From NCBI GenBank assembly GCA_930367205.1, contig OV884012.1, positions 58,983,239 through 59,047,238 of the forward strand: a stretch of 64,000 bases of DNA. Reading direction: 5' to 3'. A program made the translations under genes and the position numbers. The DNA comes from Acanthosoma haemorrhoidale. Its lineage: Eukaryota > Arthropoda > Insecta > Hemiptera > Acanthosomatidae. The notes beneath the pieces are model-generated. The model did not search any database and had not been told where the DNA came from. It saw nothing but the letters and a program-made list of their open reading frames with translations. The number at the start of each line of letters is the position of its first letter. Within the stretch, counting starts at the first letter, position 1. Below, piece by piece: positions 61,201 through 64,000 of the stretch.

Positions 61201-62504
61201 TAGGTACAGGCAAATACACACGTCGCAATCGATCACGAAACACAAACATTTCTACTGACACTCCCAACAAAAAAAACAATACAAATAAATAACTACTAGA
61301 TAATTTAAATATATAAATATCAAACATCACCTAACAATCGTTCATCTATAATTTCTTTATCTTCGATTTCTTTTGATTCTTCTTTTATTTGGAAATTACC
61401 ATCAGGCGTTAAATTCCGAAGCCTTCTAGATGGCTCTCTTCTTGGGACCACTATTCTTGGATATCTGTAAAGAGAAAAAAACAATTCTCCAAAATATTAT
61501 GATGATAGGTCATACAATTTGATTATAGTTTTTTTCAGAGGAAAAAAAAAAGAGATAGAATAAGTATAATTTCTATAACTGTGCTACTGTTGTATCTAAT
61601 TTTGTTCACTGGACTGTAGGTAATAATGGTTCCTCCTTCAACTCATCTTACTGGTATTCTTCTCTACATCTTTTATTAATTGATGTGCGAGTTTCTACTT
61701 GCTCTTTCTCAGGGTGAATATCATAATCCTTTATATTTATTTTTTATCTCCTGTTTTGTACCCCTGCTAAGTGATTTTATTTTCTTGACATTCTCTTTAT
61801 CTACTAAAATGTGTATACGTCTATACATCATATTTTTTACTGATTAAATAAGTATATGATCTTCATAACTTTTTCCTATTGAGTAATTTAAAAACCAAAA
61901 ATAAATAAAAGGATAATGAAAGGAAAGAAATTATGTTGAGAAAAATAGTAAAATAATGTTGTAGAAGGCAATCACTGGATTAATATCATATAAATTATAA
62001 TAAAAGTAATATTTGTCCTGAATAGGTTATAACTTATTTGATATAAACGCAAAAACCAGCTTATTAATGTTTTTAGTAAATTTTAGAAAATTAAATAGAA
62101 ACGGAAATATAAGGAATTTGACAATAGAAAATTTACTCGTAAAAATTAATAAGAAACTTCTATATATAGAGAGACCACAGACTGAAAAAGCAAATTAAGG
62201 ATTAGAGACAAAAGTAATAAAGTCCACAAACTGTTGCCTATTAGTTAAATAAAAAAAAAAGTATGTTTTATGGAATATTCTACAATCTTAATTAACCATT
62301 ACATTCAAACAACCTATTATTCATCATTATTACATTGGAAGAGCGAGGTAAATAGGAAATTTATAAAGTCTACAAGCATAATTACTGTCTTGAATGTAAA
62401 CTTACCCCTGTTTAATCCTAGGAGTTGACTTTCTCTGATATTTAGTAGGAGCTTTTGGTGTAAGTAACTTCAGTTCATCAACAGCTTGGCCAATTCCTAG
62501 ATTT
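49083..62504 (-). CDS. WDR76: WDR76/Cmr1-type WD40 repeat protein, ten exons, 5' end off the window
   Basis: Exons in transcription order: 62504-62406, 61464-61331, 60032-59912, 58661-58525, 56215-56055, 55495-55411, 52925-52787, 52718-52534, 51636-51518 and 49259-49083. All have GT/AG borders and consistent phases, giving 451 residues plus stop. The N-terminal part has the Arg-rich PRREPSRRLRNLTPDG seen before the propeller in WDR76. The propeller begins KVVPKRIQSILVHP, IVGTCSGHLGLWD, then HDGTFVCADLE, VLDLRDSTKNP, SCNIYDIRQ and DQVLTTCNDDTLRVYSV. It closes with the family signature NNHTGRWLSVFKAIW...GSLLRPRR and IHAF. WDR76 and yeast Cmr1 bind DNA or chromatin and associate with replication-stress and CUL4-DDB1 pathways. 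DDB2 is a related alternative, but the TGRWL and RIQSILVHP parts favour WDR76. The missing N-terminus must lie beyond 64000 or in an exon I could not see. Confidence 0.87.
51518..51636 (-). CDS. WDR76: WDR76-like exon with TGRWL motif
   Basis: Completes a Leu codon, then KQTISHNNHTGRWLSVFKAI, WYPSRNDTFLIGSLLRPRR. Acceptor GCAG, donor AGG|GTAAGA. Confidence 0.9.
52209..52396 (+). repeat. Dispersed repeat, copy 2
   Basis: Diverged copy of 21941-22109 in the same orientation, lying in an intron of the WDR76-like gene (antisense to it). Shared blocks include AACCCGCAATACATG, ACTTCTCTTCTGTCCAC and CTGTATGTGGCAAC. Confidence 0.7.
52534..52718 (-). CDS. WDR76: WDR76-like exon
   Basis: Reads ASCNIYDIRQCNAKKANPVV, EMPHRKGLTSAFFSPSGDQV, LTTCNDDTLRVYSVPDLTKA. 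Acceptor TTTTAATAG, donor ACAC|GTAAGT. Confidence 0.9.
52787..52925 (-). CDS. WDR76: WDR76-like exon
   Basis: Reads NGDVGVLDLRDSTKNPTWMP, CFERSARTVHHHPTENNYFL, VSTGAG. Acceptor AATTAG, donor GCTGG|GTAAAC. Confidence 0.9.
54180..54720 (+). pseudogene. LINE reverse transcriptase relic in a WDR76-like intron
   Basis: Plus strand. CPQGAVFP and, after a frameshift, LWKVIFNGILGFLTEHGLAA, IAYVDN: the 'G.PQGSVLSP.LWN' and catalytic 'YADD' segments of non-LTR RTs. KTDVVLLK follows near 54525. Weaker LINE-like text extends from about 53850 to 54800. The catalytic YxDD is altered and the frame is broken. Confidence 0.7.
55411..55495 (-). CDS. WDR76: WDR76-like exon
   Basis: Reads VYATDYNASVSHLTWHDQLD, SQTFLLCH plus one base. 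Acceptor TTTTTTTAG, donor CATG|GTATGT. Confidence 0.88.
56055..56215 (-). CDS. WDR76: WDR76-like exon
   Basis: Reads LWDMEAASVFQFMPHKGPTN, CITVSTNDQTKLHTTSHDGT, FVCADLESSLFSN. The first two bases complete a Gly codon. Acceptor CTTCTAG, donor AAAC|GTATGT. Confidence 0.9.
56771..56866 (+). repeat. Intronic direct repeat, copy 1
   Basis: CCAGCACAGC..., ATATGCCAGAATAAAAAATT, AAAATATCAATTTATTTAAT: about 90% identical by eye to 58424-58512, same orientation. Confidence 0.85.
57063..57245 (+). repeat. Imperfect tandem duplication, period about 112 bp
   Basis: GTTGTTGTGATGATGAAAAC (57067) recurs as GTTGTTGTGAGAATGAAAAC (57178). Both are followed by an ATTnTnnTCTAGTT.TGGGA.C segment. Confidence 0.75.
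58424..58512 (+). repeat. Intronic direct repeat, copy 2
   Basis: Second copy of 56771-56866. It ends about 12 bases from the splice donor side of the WDR76-like exon at 58525-58661. Confidence 0.85.
58525..58661 (-). CDS. WDR76: WDR76-like exon, start of the propeller
   Basis: Reads FQDAMMCFTMNQEPQKVVPK, RIQSILVHPTVTKKLIIVGT, CSGHL plus one base. Acceptor TTCATAAAG, donor TTTAG|GTAAAA. Confidence 0.9.
59912..60032 (-). CDS. WDR76: WDR76-like exon
   Basis: Reads SLPMAMEDEESKNFMKILRD, IKKEVVFDPSVNLKECDID plus two bases. Acceptor TTTATAG, donor GACAG|GTAAGG. Confidence 0.88.
60861..61130 (+). pseudogene. Single-stop reading frame in an intron, unidentified
   Basis: ATG at 60861 opens a frame reading MSENKKRSRYLGPIPTPSPI, KRKPHCSNKPINSS, a TAA at 60975-60977, then in the same frame SMEDLLPKPSTSKETEETID, ESPFFMYNRFDELKNRTRGH, ending TAA at 61128-61130. 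It is basic and Ser/Pro-rich. It lies in an intron antisense to the WDR76-like gene. It may be an ORF1 relic of a non-LTR element or a degraded retroposed gene. I do not recognise it. Confidence 0.35.
61331..61464 (-). CDS. WDR76: WDR76-like exon, Arg-rich pre-propeller segment
   Basis: Reads YPRIVVPRREPSRRLRNLTP, DGNFQIKEESKEIEDKEIID, ERLL plus one base. The RRxxSRRLRN..PDG block matches WDR76. Acceptor TTTACAG, donor TTAG|GTGATG. Confidence 0.88.
62406..62504 (-). CDS. WDR76: WDR76-like exon, first one seen
   Basis: Reads NLGIGQAVDELKLLTPKAPT, KYQRKSTPRIKQ plus two bases. It begins one base into the frame, so an upstream exon must exist. Acceptor GAATACAG, donor AGGG|GTAAGT. Confidence 0.8.
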
Positions 62505-63700
62505 CTGTATTCCGAAAATAAATTAATACAATTTAAAATTTATAAATATTTAAAAAAATAATAACCAATATAGAGGAATTCCCTTATAATGATAATGGAT
62601 ACAGCAATAGGTTAAGTTGGTTTCCTAAATCATGTGCAGTAATTTAGTTGGATGCAATGATGCTGGTTACAAAATATTATCCACTAATAGTGACCTCGTT
62701 TTGAAACAAAAACGGTATTTTCATTCATCTATTACAAGTTTCTGAGATTTCCACCCCCTTTTCAGTTTTTGAAACAAAGGAAATACCTAAATGTCTCCGA
62801 TTATGTCGGTCTGCTTCAAGTTGAATTGATGGAAACCCCCCCTACCATGATTAGAACCCAAGATATGTACAAGTATTTTTTTCTGTTCCATTTGAACTTT
62901 TGGTTTCCTAACCTTAACACACAGTACTGTTTAGGTAAAAAAAAATTATATCTCTGAAAAAGTTAAATTGAACTTTTAAAAAGAGAGATCTTAAGATCTC
63001 TGAAAGGAAACAAAACAAGCCAATAAACCCAGTCCACTGCATGTGGAAAAGAACCAAATAAGAATTATTTTTGAAAAGGATGTCACATCTAACAGAGATA
63101 AAATCTAATAATCAAGATCAAGTCTTTCCTGGACAAGTTTAAATTCAAAATTTAAAAAAGATTATGATCAATGGCCCAATACTTTAATAAAAAGCGATTG
63201 AATTTGTTACGCTTTTAATAAGTCAGATTTTTAATGTTCTTCTTGGACTAGCTGTTTTTTGCAGAATGCACCGTATTGTTTTTAGAAACATTAGTTGAGA
63301 ATCGGTAATCAATAAAATAAGATTTATTTCTGTATGACTGTCTTAGAAATAATAAATAAATGAATTTTATAGTAGTAACTTTGCCTTTTTCTTTTATTTC
63401 TAACAATCCGCATCTAGCAAAGTTTTCATGCAATGATCTTATTTCTTAAGTCCCTTCACTATCGTTACAAGCGAATTCCACTCTATTCTAGTCCACTCTA
63501 TATCTTTTATCAGTAACAGGTGCATATTTTTTTTTTTTTTGTTTTCTGTTTCTCAGTCCTTGCACTATAATAGTGGCTATTAAATGAACTTGTCACAGTA
63601 TTTTAAACATAAAAAGAGAAAATAATCATGAATAAAATAAATTTCCTAAAATTTCACGCTTCTCTCAAGCCCTAACTCAGACTTTTTATTTGTTTTTTAA
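62505..63700. other. Intron or upstream region of the WDR76-like gene
   Basis: I searched by eye for the missing N-terminal exon and found none. AT-rich sequence with a T run at 63526-63540. Confidence 0.4.
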
Positions 63701-64000
63701 TGTTTATTTGAATAAAGATTATAATATGCCCTAAAAGGGCATTAGATAATTGTGATAATCGATTGCATTTATACCATATTTACAAATTTACATTTATTCT
63801 TTCATTCAAACAATTTACAGTACACATTTATTCAGAACATGAGGGAAGAAAACTGATCATTGGCAGAACTCCCAGAGACTAAATATTTACAAAAGATCAC
63901 AGAGCATCTTCCGCTTCTATCTCCAAGTGTAGGGGGGGGGGGGCAGAAAAACAAATGTAACAATGTGCTGTTTTCAGATGAGTGCCCTGAAGGCCTGGTG
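63700..64000 (-). repeat. Non-LTR-type 3' end fragment, copy 2, cut by the window edge
   Basis: Shares ordered blocks with 17955-18240 (CCATATTTACAA, TTTACAAA, CATTGGCAGAACTCCCA). A G12 run lies near 63932. It probably continues past 64000. Confidence 0.35.

Overview
This is an AT-rich, intron- and repeat-dominated piece of an animal nuclear genome. The genes have GT/AG-spliced introns. The mobile elements are Ty3/gypsy, piggyBac, mariner, hAT and several LINEs, and both recognisable host genes are conserved in animals. An insect or other arthropod is the best guess. I cannot name the species. No bacterial or viral genome features, CRISPR arrays or operons are present.

Two host genes are supported exon by exon, with phases that close at every junction. 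(1) A plus-strand gene at 34968-44577 has six coding exons and encodes a 494-residue, signal-peptide-bearing seven-transmembrane protein of the TMEM145/GPR180 (ITR) family. (2) A minus-strand gene at 49083-62504 has ten coding exons. It encodes the C-terminal 451 residues of a WDR76/Cmr1-type WD40 protein, and its N-terminus lies beyond the right edge. The two genes converge tail to tail across about 4.5 kb of AT-rich DNA. A third, unassigned candidate coding exon lies at 30317-30477.

The left 34 kb is mostly transposon debris: a hAT/GTF2IRD2-like transposase relic (1-550), a small terminal-inverted-repeat element (765-975), a decayed Ty3/gypsy pol (2405-4078), a 601-bp solo LTR with a 5-bp target duplication (4178-4778), a GC-rich Ty3/gypsy element (9355-13870), two LINE 3' ends in inverted orientation flanking a piggyBac relic (13871-17755), another LTR copy (24060-24530), and a second type of Ty3 relic with gag joined almost directly to RNase H (31625-33590). 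The introns of the TMEM145-like gene hold a LINE fragment and an LTR/Ty3 relic with a mariner inserted in it. The WDR76-like introns hold a LINE RT relic, a dispersed repeat, and a 1.6-kb block flanked by direct repeats.

Nothing here is a convincing new molecular system. The most informative items are the filled/empty-site pair that defines the solo LTR, the Ty3 element whose gag and pol share one frame separated by a single TGA, the nested mariner-in-Ty3 composite, the inverted LINE arms with coincident inner ends, and the orphan exon.
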